Shown: piece after piece, positions 8,282 through 16,408 of the stretch
Layout: every line of letters starts with the position of its first letter
Position numbering within the stretch: the stretch's first letter is position 1
Assembly: GCF_007988965.1 (NCBI RefSeq)
Contig: NZ_BJVD01000015.1
Location: 1 to 51,060, forward strand
Length of the DNA: 51,060 nucleotides
Direction: 5' to 3'
Origin: Rummeliibacillus stabekisii
Lineage (GTDB): Bacteria; Bacillota; Bacilli; Bacillales_A; Planococcaceae
Notes under the pieces: generated by a model
Seen by the model: the letters and a program-made list of their open reading frames with translations, nothing else
Database searches by the model: none
Told to the model about the DNA's origin: nothing
Translations under genes and position numbers: made by a program

Positions 8282-9241
8282 ATGATTGATTCAAAAAAAG
8301 AATTAATCCTCGTCTATGGGGATGCATTCGTTGATTTTATAGCAAACGATACGACAAATACATCTTTTACAAAGTATTTAGGCGGTGCAACTGTCAATGT
8401 AGCGGCAGGCATAAGCCGAATTGGAGCACCAGCAGCATTAATTACCGTTACAGGCGATGATGAGACATCTCAGTTTGTACGCCAAGAACTAGATCTAGAA
8501 GGCGTAATTATGAATTATGCAAAAGTTATTCCAGAAAAACGAGTAAGTGGTGTGCATGTTCATTTAACAGAAGAACATGAACGCATTTTTACAAATTATA
8601 TAGATGATACACCGGATCTACAAGTCGAGGTACAGCATTTACGTGAGGAAGCATTTGAACGTGCCTCTATATTCAATCTTTGCTCGAATACAATGTTCCA
8701 CCCTATAGCCCTTGAAACTACGAAGGCTGCTGTGGCATTAGCAAAGAAACATCGTGCACTTGTTGCAATGGACGCGAATATACGTCCACTTCGCTGGGAA
8801 AGTCCACAAGTTTGTCAAGAAACGATCTCCGCCTTTTTACAGAAAGCTGATTTATTAAAGCTAGCAGAAGAAGAACTGTTCTTTTTAACTCAAACGAAAA
8901 CACTTCATGAGGGTGTTGAGGCGCTTAAAGAATATGAAATTCCATTAGTGATGGTTACCGCAGGAGAAAATGGCGCTTATGTAGTATTTGAAGGTGAAAT
9001 AAAACACGTCCCATCGATTTCTGTTGAATGTGTAGATACGACTGGTGCAGGTGATGCCTTTATGGCGGGAATTCTCAGACAAGTCCATGTATATGGAATG
9101 CCTAAAAGTATAGAAGAAGCTTACCAGTTTGTATACTTTGCGAACCAGTTAGGCGCATACGCAGCTACAAAGCCAGGCGCTATTACTGCATTACCTCATT
9201 ATGAAGAAATCAAAGAATTACTTGATGAGGATTCTAAATGA
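8282..9241 (+). CDS. PfkB-family carbohydrate kinase (fructokinase-like)
   Basis: Ribokinase-like sugar kinase of 319 residues. It opens with the family first motif region (VYGDAFVDFI and LGGATVNVAAGISRIGAPAALI) and ends with the second PfkB signature, VDTTGAGDAFMAG near residue 250, whose Asp is the catalytic base. The lid and ATP site (MVTAGENGAY) are in the expected order. Substrate is probably a furanose sugar or nucleoside, but PfkB sequences do not allow a firm choice. It overlaps the following phosphatase-like gene by 4 nt (ATGA), suggesting that a phosphorylated product is handled by the pair. AAGGGG precedes the start. Confidence 0.9.
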   Translation: MIDSKKELILVYGDAFVDFIANDTTNTSFTKYLGGATVNVAAGISRIGAPAALITVTGDDETSQFVRQELDLEGVIMNYAKVIPEKRVSGVHVHLTEEHERIFTNYIDDTPDLQVEVQHLREEAFERASIFNLCSNTMFHPIALETTKAAVALAKKHRALVAMDANIRPLRWESPQVCQETISAFLQKADLLKLAEEELFFLTQTKTLHEGVEALKEYEIPLVMVTAGENGAYVVFEGEIKHVPSISVECVDTTGAGDAFMAGILRQVHVYGMPKSIEEAYQFVYFANQLGAYAATKPGAITALPHYEEIKELLDEDSK

Positions 9242-9666
9242 AAAAAGAATACAACGAATTAATCGAAAATCAACTCTTTTTTGGTGGAGCAAGGGATGTA
9301 GAGGGTGCTATTACTAATGAAGGCATAGATCTAGTAGTAGATTTGCGGCAAGAGGAAACCAAAGAAGTGGGTTATACACGAATCCATACACCGATCTCAG
9401 ATGAACCAAATGAATTAAAGCTATCTATTAGGAATGCAGTAGATGAAGTATTGAACGCTTATCATGATGGTAAAAAGGTTTATTTTCATTGTGGAAGCGG
9501 CAGTGGAAAAGCTGGAACGGTTGCATCAGCTGTCCTATTTGAATTAAATAAAGTGAAGACGATCGACGAAGCTATGCAAAAGACGAAAGAAATCCGTCAT
9601 CAGGCCGTCATCCAGCCATTACGTCAAAAAGCCTTGCAAGAAATGTTTAATGAGTCAAAAGAGTAG
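9238..9666 (+). CDS. Dual-specificity/tyrosine-phosphatase-like protein with a C-x5-K loop
   Basis: Protein of 142 residues with the cysteine-phosphatase fold pattern: LVVDLRQEE strand, a YTRIHTPISDEPNE region resembling the general-acid loop, and a P-loop HCGSGSGKAGT (His84, Cys85). Canonical enzymes have HCxxGxxR; here the position that should be Arg is Lys91. The loop is otherwise intact, so the protein may be an altered-specificity phosphatase, a sulphurtransferase-like enzyme or a phosphate binder. Its start overlaps the stop of the sugar kinase, so the two are translationally coupled. Confidence 0.75.
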   Translation: MKKEYNELIENQLFFGGARDVEGAITNEGIDLVVDLRQEETKEVGYTRIHTPISDEPNELKLSIRNAVDEVLNAYHDGKKVYFHCGSGSGKAGTVASAVLFELNKVKTIDEAMQKTKEIRHQAVIQPLRQKALQEMFNESKE

Positions 9667-9685
9667 CACATTGTGCTACTCTTTT
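9657..9685 (+). terminator. Terminator of the kinase-phosphatase operon
   Basis: Perfect 13-bp stem AAAAGAGTAGCAC (9657-9669) / GTGCTACTCTTTT (9673-9685) with a 3-nt loop, overlapping the end of the phosphatase-like gene. The arms are A/T-rich outside, so it may also work for the opposite-strand DUF421 gene. Confidence 0.8.
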
Positions 9686-9731
9686 ATATTTCCCGGGAAA
9701 TCTCTTTATTTCTTATACATTCGCCATTATT

Positions 9732-10493
9732 CTACCCAGTCTTGTCGTTTTTTTGGGCTTTGTCGGGTGTTCGTGTACAAATATATAACGAGCCATTTGG
9801 CTGTATCTGTGCGTAAAATACTTCATTTAAATCAGTTATATTCTTTTTCTTTAGTTTCTTCCTTAGACTTTCTTCGGTTAAATTCAGCTCTTCCATTGTA
9901 GTCCATACTATTTTTCCATCTACTACAACCTCAGTTGGTATATGTTCAGGAATAGAGACGTCTGCATTTACATCTTGTTTTGTAGCGGATTGTTCTGCTG
10001 GTTTTTTAAGGATACTCAGCTGCCCATTGGTTTCTAGGATTGCATAATGAACATCTTGGATAGAATAAACCGATTGTTCCCTGAGCATCATCATTAAATC
10101 ACTCATATGAAGCTTCACGGACTTTAAGGCTTGCACTGAGATTTCGCCGTTCTTAATAATTACGGTTGGACTGCCGTCTATTATATTTCGCCACTTTGGA
10201 GATTTCATGGCAATGTAACTAGCGAGTAATGTGAGTACTGACCACCACACAAGCGAGACTAGACCATCTGGAAAGGATGTTTCTTTCTGAGCCGCTATTT
10301 CTGCTGCAGTAGAGCCGATGGTAATACCGGTTATATAATGGAAAAACGTCAGTTGGCTAAGCTGTTTTTTTCCAAGCAATCTTGCTAATATGAGCAAAAC
10401 GACAAAAGAAATAGTCGTTCGAAATAGCATTTCCCATAAATTTGTTTCCCAAAATTTTGATTCCAAGAAATTAGAATCCCAGAAATTCTCCAT
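9732..10493 (-). CDS. DUF421 (YetF/YdfS-type) membrane protein
   Basis: Membrane protein of 253 residues: three predicted N-terminal helices (about 20-105) followed by a soluble alpha/beta DUF421 domain (about 110-240) with the family pattern SPKWRNIIDGSPTVIIKNGE. Firmicutes carry several paralogues (YetF, YdfS, YkjA, YrbG in B. subtilis), some linked to spores or envelope, function unproven. The first 20 residues are an unusual run of near-repeats (FWDSNF, ESKFWETNLWE). GAGGAG lies 9 nt before the start. It is a single-gene unit. Confidence 0.88.
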   Translation of the reverse strand: MENFWDSNFLESKFWETNLWEMLFRTTISFVVLLILARLLGKKQLSQLTFFHYITGITIGSTAAEIAAQKETSFPDGLVSLVWWSVLTLLASYIAMKSPKWRNIIDGSPTVIIKNGEISVQALKSVKLHMSDLMMMLREQSVYSIQDVHYAILETNGQLSILKKPAEQSATKQDVNADVSIPEHIPTEVVVDGKIVWTTMEELNLTEESLRKKLKKKNITDLNEVFYAQIQPNGSLYICTRTPDKAQKNDKTG

Positions 10494-10687
10494 ATATAGT
10501 CACTCCTCTATTCATTCGCGCTTAGTATGAACGTAAAAAAATAGGTTATTCTCTTAATAGAAAGAAAAATGGAATTAAATAATTGCTATAATAAGGTGTA
10601 ACTTCACTCGTACTCAATTGTTGAAAAGGGCAATACTGTTCTTTTAAGTGAAATTAAAAGTGATAAATAAAATGAAGATAGAAAGAA

Positions 10688-11908
10688 GTGAATAAGTATA
10701 TGGCTACAACAATGGCGAAATCCACTTTAGGGAATCCTATCTATCCTATTATTGTTGTGATTGGGATTTGCCATTTGTTTAATGATACATTGCAGGCAGT
10801 CATTCCTGCTATGTTCCCTGTATTAGAAAAGGAGATTGGACTGACCTTTACACAATTAGGGTTCATTACTTTTGTATTGAATATGGTTTCCTCTGTTTTA
10901 CAGCCTGTAGTAGGCTTTTTCAGTGATAAAAAACCGAAGCCGTATGCATTGCCTTTAGGTATGGGATGCACAATGCTTGGTTTAGCAGGCATTGCGTTTT
11001 CACCGAATTATTGGATGATTCTGCTCTCTGTTATTTTCTTAGGTTTAGGCTCCGCCGTCTTCCATCCAGAAGGATCACGCGTTAGCTTCATGGCTGCTGG
11101 TTTTAAAAGAGGCCTTTCTCAATCGATTTATCAGGTGGGCGGCAATACTGGACAAGCGCTTGCACCATTAATTAGCGCTTTTGTGCTTGTACCTTTTGGA
11201 CAAATAGGGGCTGCTTGGTTTTTAATCATTGCTGCTATCGGCATTTTTCTTCTTTCACGTATTTCTATATGGTATAAAGAGCAGCTTGAGAAAGAACAAA
11301 GCCAAAAGAAGAAAAAAACAATCATATCAAATCTGCCTGTATTGACTAAAAAGCAAATTGGTATTGCACTAGGTTTGCTGATGGCAGTCATTTTTGTTCG
11401 CTCTTTTTATGTTACAAACATGACTAACTTTTATGTCTTTTATTTGATGGACCGTTATCATCTTACCATTCAAAAAGGCCAGTTATTTATTTTCATTTTC
11501 TTAGCAGTAGGGGCAATCGGCACATTATTCGGAGGACCAATGGCAGACAAGATGGGTCGAAAAAAAGTCATTCTGCTGTCCTTCCTTGTTCCAATCCCAC
11601 TTGCGCTTTTACTTCCATATATACCTTTATGGCTAGTCGTGGTTTTTCTTTCATTGATCGGCTTCTTCATTATGCTGAGCTTTTCAGTGACAGTCTTGTA
11701 TGCACAAGAATTAGTGCCAACCAAAGTGGGGACGATGTCAGGCTTAACAGTCGGGCTTGCATTTGGTATGGGAGCAATCGGCTCAGTTGTTATTGGTATA
11801 ATGATGGACCATTATGGCGTCTTTGATACGATGATATTTATCTCTATATTGCCTGTTTTAGCACTTGTGGCTTTCTGGTTGCCATCAGACCATAAAATGG
11901 CTGAATAG
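10688..11908 (+). CDS. MFS transporter, fosmidomycin-resistance (Fsr) type
   Basis: Major facilitator of about 406 residues with 12 predicted helices. The N-terminal NDTLQAVIPAMFPVLEKEIG and the loop-2 motif GFFSDKKPKP, together with AVFHPEGSRVS in helix 4-5, are characteristic of the Fsr branch; the second half has the loop motif GGPMADKMGRKK. The family expels small drugs, and the real substrate is unknown. The start is uncertain: GTG at 10688 or ATG at 10700, neither with a strong ribosome binding site. An extended -10 (TGCTATAAT, ending 10592) lies upstream. Confidence 0.88.
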   Translation: MNKYMATTMAKSTLGNPIYPIIVVIGICHLFNDTLQAVIPAMFPVLEKEIGLTFTQLGFITFVLNMVSSVLQPVVGFFSDKKPKPYALPLGMGCTMLGLAGIAFSPNYWMILLSVIFLGLGSAVFHPEGSRVSFMAAGFKRGLSQSIYQVGGNTGQALAPLISAFVLVPFGQIGAAWFLIIAAIGIFLLSRISIWYKEQLEKEQSQKKKKTIISNLPVLTKKQIGIALGLLMAVIFVRSFYVTNMTNFYVFYLMDRYHLTIQKGQLFIFIFLAVGAIGTLFGGPMADKMGRKKVILLSFLVPIPLALLLPYIPLWLVVVFLSLIGFFIMLSFSVTVLYAQELVPTKVGTMSGLTVGLAFGMGAIGSVVIGIMMDHYGVFDTMIFISILPVLALVAFWLPSDHKMAE

Positions 11909-11932
11909 TACGGAGAAGGATTATATAACTAT

Positions 11933-11974
11933 AAAGGCAACTTATCGATACATCGAAGGATAAGTTGCCTTTTT
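11933..11974 (+). terminator. Terminator of the MFS gene
   Basis: Stem AAAGGCAACTTATC (11933-11946) / GATAAGTTGCCTTT (11959-11972), 12-nt loop, then a T run. Confidence 0.85.
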
Positions 11975-12081
11975 GGCCTTTCAAATTTAATTGAAATATC
12001 TAGACATGCAGTGACAAGTTAGTGAAGAAAAAAGCATAAGATGAATTATAATCGGATAAACATGATGAAAGGTGGAATCCC

Positions 12082-12726
12082 TTGTATTATCAAAATATGT
12101 ATCATATGCCTACTTCACCACGCTTAATTACAGTAACTGGGTTTGGCGAGGTAGCAGCAGCCCCTAATTATGTGAAACTGCAGGTGGAAGTGATTACAAA
12201 AGCGCAGGAAGCAAGAAAAGCCCAAAGAGAAAATGCGGTGCTGATGAATCAAGTGATTCAATCATTGCTGTCTTTAGGTATCCAGCAAGAAGATATGCAA
12301 ACAGCTTCTTATCGTATCTCTCCCAATTATGATTTTATTGATGGAAATCAGCTATTTAGAGGCTTTGAGGTATCCAATGCGTTATCTGTAAATGTAAGAG
12401 AGATGGAAAAAGTAGCGCTTGTCATTGATACTGCAGTAAAAAATGGAGCAAATAGTGTTTCTGGCATTGTTTTTAAACTAGATGATGCAGAGAAATACAA
12501 TCATCAAGCCCTACAACTGGCTCTTCTGAATGCTCGGCGAAAGGCAAAAGCCATTGCGGCGACGATGAATGTACATATATCTTCTGAACCTATAGAAATA
12601 GAAGAAATACAAGCGTTTGAGCAGCCTCTATATAGTAGAGCAACCTTAGCTAATGAGACAAACACACCGATAGAAGCAGGCCTTATTTCTGTTAGTGCAG
12701 CTTTGAAAGTCACATTTCTTTATTAA
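12082..12726 (+). CDS. SIMPL-domain (DUF541) protein
   Basis: Protein of 214 residues with a single SIMPL domain. The opening ITVTGFGEVAAAPNYVKLQV is the family hallmark, followed by AYRISPNYDF-type and NALSVNVREMEKV strands and a C-terminal helix rich in Ala (LALLNARRKAKAIA). There is no signal peptide, unlike many family members, so it is probably cytoplasmic. The start is TTG at 12082 with AAGGTGG 7 nt upstream; ATG at 12097 is the alternative. Family function is poorly known (oligomeric ring or channel-like assemblies in some cases). Confidence 0.85.
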   Translation: MYYQNMYHMPTSPRLITVTGFGEVAAAPNYVKLQVEVITKAQEARKAQRENAVLMNQVIQSLLSLGIQQEDMQTASYRISPNYDFIDGNQLFRGFEVSNALSVNVREMEKVALVIDTAVKNGANSVSGIVFKLDDAEKYNHQALQLALLNARRKAKAIAATMNVHISSEPIEIEEIQAFEQPLYSRATLANETNTPIEAGLISVSAALKVTFLY

Positions 12727-12838
12727 TATCAGTGGAGGCCAATTCTAGATGAATTTCTCCAATTATATTCAAGATTTTATATGATCATCTCCCGCCTAGC
12801 GCGGGGAAATTAACCAAGGTGAGATTGGCGGCGATTAA

Positions 12839-14119
12839 ATGAGGAAGAAATTTTTGTTTTTCACCCTTTTGTTTTATGGCATATATGCAGCTTGTATGTA
12901 TGTTTATATTTTTCACATGGGCACTGGCCAAATTCCCGCAAGTTTAAAGGGTTCTGTAGCGGATCCCGCAGTATTTATGTCGAAGCATGAACTTTTACTA
13001 AGCGAAGAGTACTCAAAGATTCGAAATTACCTCTTCTTTGTCGTAACACCATTTGAGTGGATTATCTATTTATTTATTTTGATTGCAGGGTTATCTCGTC
13101 TATTCGAAAAGTGGGCTATTTCCAAGGCAAAATCAACTGTTTTTCGAACAGCTATTTATGTATTCTGGCTAAATTTCATTTCGTATGTGCTCCTTCTGCC
13201 TATCCGGTATTATAGCTATCATCTAAGCATGGAATACGGCATTAGCAATCAAAAATTGTTTTCATGGCTTAAAGAAGGTTGGATTGATTTTGGGGTCAAC
13301 TATATTATGTCTGCGATTGTGATGGCAACCATTTATTGGCTCATGCAAAAAAGCTTAAAAAACTGGTGGCTGTATACATGGCTGCTCTCTATACCTTTCA
13401 CCATTTTCATTATGTTCGTTCAGCCGGTTGTCATTGATCCGCTCTACAATGATTTTTACCCGCTACAAAATAAAGAGTTAGAAACCAAAATATTAACATT
13501 AGCCGAAAAAGCAAATATTCCAGCAGACCATGTGTATGAAGTGAATATGGCAGAAAAAACAAATGCGATGAATGCGTATGTGACTGGGATAGGCAATAAC
13601 TCTCGAATTGTTTTATGGGATACGACATTAAATAATTTAACGGACCGTGAGATTCTCTTCATTATGGCGCATGAAATGGGACATTATGTGGAGAAGCATA
13701 TCTACTATGGCGTGGCAGGCTATATTCTTTTGATGCTGATTGGGCTCTTTTTAACTGCCAAAATAATGAACTGGTCAGTTAGACATTACGGCTCTGTTTT
13801 ACGAGTGAAAAAAGTTAGCAATATCAGCTCTATGCCTCTGTTTTTATTGATTACATCCTTCTTGTTATTTGTTTCGAGTCCAGTATCGAATATTGTATCG
13901 AGGTATCAAGAAGAAAGAGCAGACCAATATGCGATTGCCTTAACGGGTGACCATGAAGCAGCTGTATCATCATTCCAGAAACTGACGAAAGCAGGCTTAA
14001 GTGAAGTAAATCCGCCTCGTTTAATCAAGTGGTTCCGTTATACGCATCCGCCTATGCTTGAACGAATTTATACTGTATACGACAAAAGCCAAAATTCAAA
14101 TGAAGGAAATAATAAATAA
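12839..14119 (+). CDS. M48-family membrane metalloprotease (Ste24/YhfN-like)
   Basis: Polytopic zinc protease of 426 residues. Membrane helices fill about 5-200; the zinc site is HEMGH (His278-His282) in FIMAHEMGHYVEKH, with the third ligand Glu in the later RYQEERADQYAI segment. Two further helices lie between. B. subtilis YhfN is the likely counterpart; the family is related to CAAX proteases and acts in membrane protein quality control or peptide processing. The ribosome binding site is weak (GGCGG about 9 nt before the ATG). A short GC hairpin, CCCGC/GCGGG (12791-12805), lies in the leader. Confidence 0.92.
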   Translation: MRKKFLFFTLLFYGIYAACMYVYIFHMGTGQIPASLKGSVADPAVFMSKHELLLSEEYSKIRNYLFFVVTPFEWIIYLFILIAGLSRLFEKWAISKAKSTVFRTAIYVFWLNFISYVLLLPIRYYSYHLSMEYGISNQKLFSWLKEGWIDFGVNYIMSAIVMATIYWLMQKSLKNWWLYTWLLSIPFTIFIMFVQPVVIDPLYNDFYPLQNKELETKILTLAEKANIPADHVYEVNMAEKTNAMNAYVTGIGNNSRIVLWDTTLNNLTDREILFIMAHEMGHYVEKHIYYGVAGYILLMLIGLFLTAKIMNWSVRHYGSVLRVKKVSNISSMPLFLLITSFLLFVSSPVSNIVSRYQEERADQYAIALTGDHEAAVSSFQKLTKAGLSEVNPPRLIKWFRYTHPPMLERIYTVYDKSQNSNEGNNK

Positions 14120-14126
14120 TCCATTG

Positions 14127-14178
14127 AATAAGCTGCAAATTGAGCAAAAGCTTCATGCTCGTTTGCAGCTTATTTTTG
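14127..14178 (+). terminator. Terminator of the M48 protease gene
   Basis: Long stem AATAAGCTGCAAA (14127-14139) / TTTGCAGCTTATT (14162-14174) with an inner GAGC/GCTC pair, then a T run. Confidence 0.88.
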
Positions 14179-14241
14179 GAAGAATTTATAAAATAATCAT
14201 GTTAGAATAGTGGGAGAATAGAGGAAGGAGAATTACCCAAT

Positions 14242-14862
14242 ATGAAATTAGCAATTTTTGGAGCTACCGGCCGAGTGGGCAGTGAAGTAACAAGTCTTGC
14301 ACTAAAAGATGGACATGAAGTCATTGCTCTTGTTCGCGAACCGGAGAATATAAAAGAAACAAAGGGTCTAACTGTTATAAAAGGAAATGTATTTGAAAAA
14401 GAAGATATAGAAAAAGTTTTTACACATAAAATTGATGGAGTTATCAGTGCTCTTGGGACAGACCGTACGACTACCCTTACAGCAGGAATAGCCAATATCA
14501 TATTGGCGATGGAAAAGGCGGCTGTAAAAAGGATTGTTACCATCGGGACAGCGGGCATTTTAGATAGCCGGGTAGTGCCTGGACAGTATCGCTTTCAATC
14601 AGGCGAGTCAAGACAAAAAGCCACTTTTGCAGCAGAAGAACATCTAAAGGTATACCAAATGTTAAAAGAGACCACTCTTGCTTGGACAATCGCTTGCCCC
14701 ACTTATTTACCAGACGGCATTGCAGAAGGGCATTACCGAGTAGAAAAAAATGTATTACCGATAGATGGTATGAAGATATCTGTGGGGGATACAGCCCAAT
14801 TTGCATATGAAGAATGTTTGAACGAACATTTTATTCAAGCTCGGGTAGGACTTGCTTATTAA
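14242..14862 (+). CDS. NAD(P)-binding oxidoreductase, NmrA/YwnB-like
   Basis: Rossmann-fold protein of 206 residues starting with the dinucleotide motif GATGRVGSEV at residues 7-16, followed by the VRE strand end and GNVFEKEDI typical of atypical SDR/NmrA proteins. It lacks the YxxxK catalytic pair, as expected for this group. B. subtilis YwnB is similar in size and layout. It may act as a redox sensor or a flavin- or quinone-related reductase. GGAG lies about 11 nt before the ATG. The next gene follows after 23 nt, so cotranscription with the unknown membrane proteins is possible. Confidence 0.85.
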   Translation: MKLAIFGATGRVGSEVTSLALKDGHEVIALVREPENIKETKGLTVIKGNVFEKEDIEKVFTHKIDGVISALGTDRTTTLTAGIANIILAMEKAAVKRIVTIGTAGILDSRVVPGQYRFQSGESRQKATFAAEEHLKVYQMLKETTLAWTIACPTYLPDGIAEGHYRVEKNVLPIDGMKISVGDTAQFAYEECLNEHFIQARVGLAY

Positions 14863-14885
14863 ATGTATAGAAACGGGGGGATTGG

Positions 14886-15620
14886 ATGTTAACTGATGAT
14901 ATAGCACATCGAGGGGAAGTAAAAGAACTATTTACTATAAAAGTAGAATCGCATATCCGTGCTTTCTTTCACCTTATTTTAATTGAGTTGGTATTTATAT
15001 GTTTAACAATAGGTAATGGAACGATTGCGGATAGCGATTCAGTAGGCAATCTAAATATCACATTTATTTTTTCTATGCCAGTTATTGCTTATGTCTTCAG
15101 CCTGTTTTGGATTTTTGCTATTTCTTTAAAGATGCCTAGTAATGAAGTAATAAATACATCAGCGAAAGGTTTTAGTGTTCGTGCTCATTTATTGGCTGAC
15201 TTTTTATTGCTGTTGGTGATCAGCCTGACAATCGGTCTTACCATGCTGTTGTCCAATTATCTAGAGATCATGCTAGTAGATTTACTTAAACAAGATTCTA
15301 TTGTTATGGGCTATACCATTTGGAACGCGCCGTCAGTATTTCTTGCTAACTTTCTTACTATGTCAATTGTAGCCTTTTCTGTAGGGTGCTTGGGTTACGC
15401 TCTACATGCACTCTATCATGCATCTCTCCCGTTATTCATTCTTTTGGTGGCTATAGTTCTTTTACCAATCAATTATTATATAGATTCACTTTATGGATTT
15501 CTTAGAAACGGCATTTTTTCACAGGAAGCATTATTATTTAATCTACCCTTTTTAGGCTTATCACTTCTTTGTATAGGGCTTGTTTATTTGATGAGAAATA
15601 AGCAGGAGGTGAAAGGATAA
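14886..15620 (+). CDS. Unknown six-helix membrane protein
   Basis: I do not recognise this 244-residue protein. It has about six predicted membrane helices (about 25-42, 58-82, 98-120, 145-168, 175-200, 215-235) and a polar 20-residue N-terminus. The layout resembles ABC-2-type permease subunits, but no ATPase gene is adjacent, so that is only a shape comparison. A purine-rich GGGGGG lies about 5 nt before the ATG. The stop shares one base with the next start (TAATG), so the two proteins are coupled and probably work together in the membrane. Confidence 0.75.
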   Translation: MLTDDIAHRGEVKELFTIKVESHIRAFFHLILIELVFICLTIGNGTIADSDSVGNLNITFIFSMPVIAYVFSLFWIFAISLKMPSNEVINTSAKGFSVRAHLLADFLLLLVISLTIGLTMLLSNYLEIMLVDLLKQDSIVMGYTIWNAPSVFLANFLTMSIVAFSVGCLGYALHALYHASLPLFILLVAIVLLPINYYIDSLYGFLRNGIFSQEALLFNLPFLGLSLLCIGLVYLMRNKQEVKG

Positions 15621-16315
15621 TGGGGCTAATTGTCGCGTGTATCTTTATACTAATAGGAATTCTGCTTATTACTTTGATGCGTAGGCTAATTAATATTGAA
15701 AGCATTCGGAAGATTAAACTGATTATAGCTATATATGCTATTTTATTGCTGGTTGCTACAATTTATGTTGGTGTGTTTAAGCCAGATGTAGTGCCAATGA
15801 CTAAACAAGAAAAAAATACAATTGTGAAAGAGAATACGGATTTTCTAGAGCGTGCAGAGAATGGACAATTGAAAGGTAAAGAAGAAACTTTCTTTGTAAA
15901 GACATTCACAACTGATGTGCCCAATAATAAACTGTTTATCACATCTAATACAGTTAGTGATATAGGTCAAATCATTATTTATATGAATAAAGTTAATACA
16001 GAAAAACGTGTAGTAGAAGGCACAGTCTATCATACAAATGCGTATTATTTATCATTACAATTAAATGAAAGTCAGCCATTTGTAAAAGTGGATGGAAAAA
16101 CACCAAGCACAATTACGATTCACGGGGCGAGAGAAATAGATAAGAGATTTAGAGTTGCAACAGATACTATGCCACTCTTCCCATTTAATCCACCTTATTT
16201 CAAAGGTTACAGCAAGAGTTATAGTTTGATTCTTCCAGGGTATACAATAATAGATTTAAAGGTACCTAGAGGAGTAAAAGTAAAAGATTTCAATAAATTA
16301 ATTGTTCAAAAATGA
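15620..16315 (+). CDS. Unknown membrane-anchored protein
   Basis: Unrecognised 231-residue protein. Two N-terminal membrane helices (about 2-20 and 32-52) are followed by a soluble domain of about 175 residues rich in beta strands, probably extracytoplasmic, ending VPRGVKVKDFNKLIV. There is no lipobox or catalytic motif that I can name. It is translationally coupled to the six-helix protein upstream, which suggests a two-subunit envelope complex. Confidence 0.72.
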   Translation: MGLIVACIFILIGILLITLMRRLINIESIRKIKLIIAIYAILLLVATIYVGVFKPDVVPMTKQEKNTIVKENTDFLERAENGQLKGKEETFFVKTFTTDVPNNKLFITSNTVSDIGQIIIYMNKVNTEKRVVEGTVYHTNAYYLSLQLNESQPFVKVDGKTPSTITIHGAREIDKRFRVATDTMPLFPFNPPYFKGYSKSYSLILPGYTIIDLKVPRGVKVKDFNKLIVQK

Positions 16316-16408
16316 CTGCCAATTGTAAAAGTACATTTTCCGTAAGCCTATGATAGAATAGGTGTAACATTATTGGCTATTATATGGCTTAAAGGAGTTT
16401 GATCGGCA

